Source: Peronospora farinosa (lineage: Eukaryota > Oomycota > Peronosporomycetes > Peronosporales > Peronosporaceae). Taken from it: 64,000 nt of DNA. The first letter of the stretch is position 1; the number at the start of each line of letters is the position of its first letter. The notes beneath the pieces were generated by a model. That model made no database searches. It was not told where the DNA came from and saw only the letters and a program-made list of their open reading frames with translations. Below, piece after piece: positions 63,501 to 64,000 of the stretch. The translations under genes and the position numbers were made by a program. Location of the stretch: contig CANTFK010000949.1 in NCBI GenBank assembly GCA_947646735.1, forward strand, positions 89,200 to 153,199, in the 5' to 3' direction.

Positions 63501-64000
63501 GCTTCGTCAATCATCCACCCGATCTGTTTCGTCCACCGCCAACACCGTATTCGGTCTGTCGGGATATTGCCGGACTAGCTTCAACTTCGAAAGGTGCACC
63601 AACGGGTAAATACGATAATCTGTCCCACTGATATCCAGGCGAGCTGCATGGTCCCCCACCATTTCCCGTACTCGGGTGGCCCATGCCATAGGTGGGCCAA
63701 TTTTCGGGCATAGCCTTCCTTGACCCGGTCTAGATACAACCACACCTGAGATTCTGCCTCAATCATGCTATCCGCCACCTCTTCATTGTGGATCTTGGCT
63801 CAGATTTCCATTGCTGATCGCAATAACTCGTTGACTTGTTTCCTTGCCCGGCGATACTGTCGCTGTACGCCATATCGCCACCGGCGGGGGGGGGCACAGT
63901 CACGCCGCCTCGTACTACCCAGCGGTATAGTGGCCTCCAACGTGCTTCGTGCATCCCAACTGTGCACCAGATAGAACGGAGTCTCCTTTCGGAACCGGTC
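63501..64000 (-). pseudogene. B3 pol: integrase C-terminal part, continues past the window
   Basis: Minus-strand frames read FRKETPFYLVHSWDARSTLE at the window edge, an insertion of a C/G run near 63888, then ADSMIEAESQVWLYLDRVKE and GYARKLAHLWHGP, and after a frameshift GDHAARLDISGTDYRIYPLV and HLSKLKLVRQYPDRPN. These are the family-B blocks between the integrase core and the chromodomain. The catalytic core lies beyond 64000. Confidence 0.82.

Noticed and set aside
1..64000. RXLR or Crinkler effector genes
   Set aside because: No frame with a signal peptide followed by RXLR-EER or LFLAK was found. RXLR-like strings occur only in retroelement or shadow frames.

Overview
This 64-kb window looks like nuclear DNA of an oomycete, most likely a Peronosporales member (Phytophthora or a downy mildew). 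The main reasons are a seven-transmembrane receptor fused to a phosphatidylinositol-phosphate kinase (32.2-35.3 kb), a tandem pair of FYVE-like proteins of oomycete type, short introns (87 and 107 bp), and Ty3/gypsy pol sequences that read like Phytophthora elements. The species cannot be fixed by eye.

Layout. A host-gene island at about 15.2-38.4 kb is flanked on both sides by broken, nested LTR retrotransposons. On the left, a minus-strand Ty3/gypsy element (A1, 1-6917) has inserted into the reverse-transcriptase region of an older plus-strand element (A0, 6918-about 11764). After it come a gag relic (11.8-12.2 kb) and a family-B LTR (13.32-13.9 kb). The island carries, in order: a kelch protein (-), a small secreted protein with a GPI-like tail (+), a FYVE-like protein (-), a paralogue with an added GAF domain (-), an ankyrin-repeat protein (-), cytosolic malate dehydrogenase (-), the GPCR-PIP kinase (+) and a PTC7-like PPM phosphatase (-). 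Only the kelch and malate dehydrogenase genes show introns that I can place.

Right of the island is a nearly complete family-A element (A2, 40377-48122, minus strand) with two similar 638-639-bp LTRs. Its outer LTR abuts an older LTR in opposite orientation, forming a large imperfect palindrome. Family-B elements follow: B1 (48.1-54.4 kb, plus) has protease, reverse transcriptase, two RNase H domains, integrase and chromodomain, but an LTR of about 980 bp sits in the middle of its pol. B2 (55.7-57.9 kb, minus) has an LTR and a gag piece. Then come two more family-A fragments, A3 inserted in A4 (58-61.6 kb, minus), and B3 (61.8-64 kb, minus).

Points of most interest: (1) the 5' end of a host Hsp101/ClpB gene captured inside the A3 protease region; (2) a broken reading frame of about 430 codons on the strand opposite to pol between pol and the 3' LTR of A2, with similarly placed antisense frames in A0 and possibly A1; (3) extreme GATC density in family-B elements; (4) the inverted LTR pair; (5) the GPCR-PIP kinase. 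Every retroelement copy here is broken by stops, frameshifts or deletions. Retroelement boundaries inside pol are approximate, because they come from reading conserved motifs across shifting frames.
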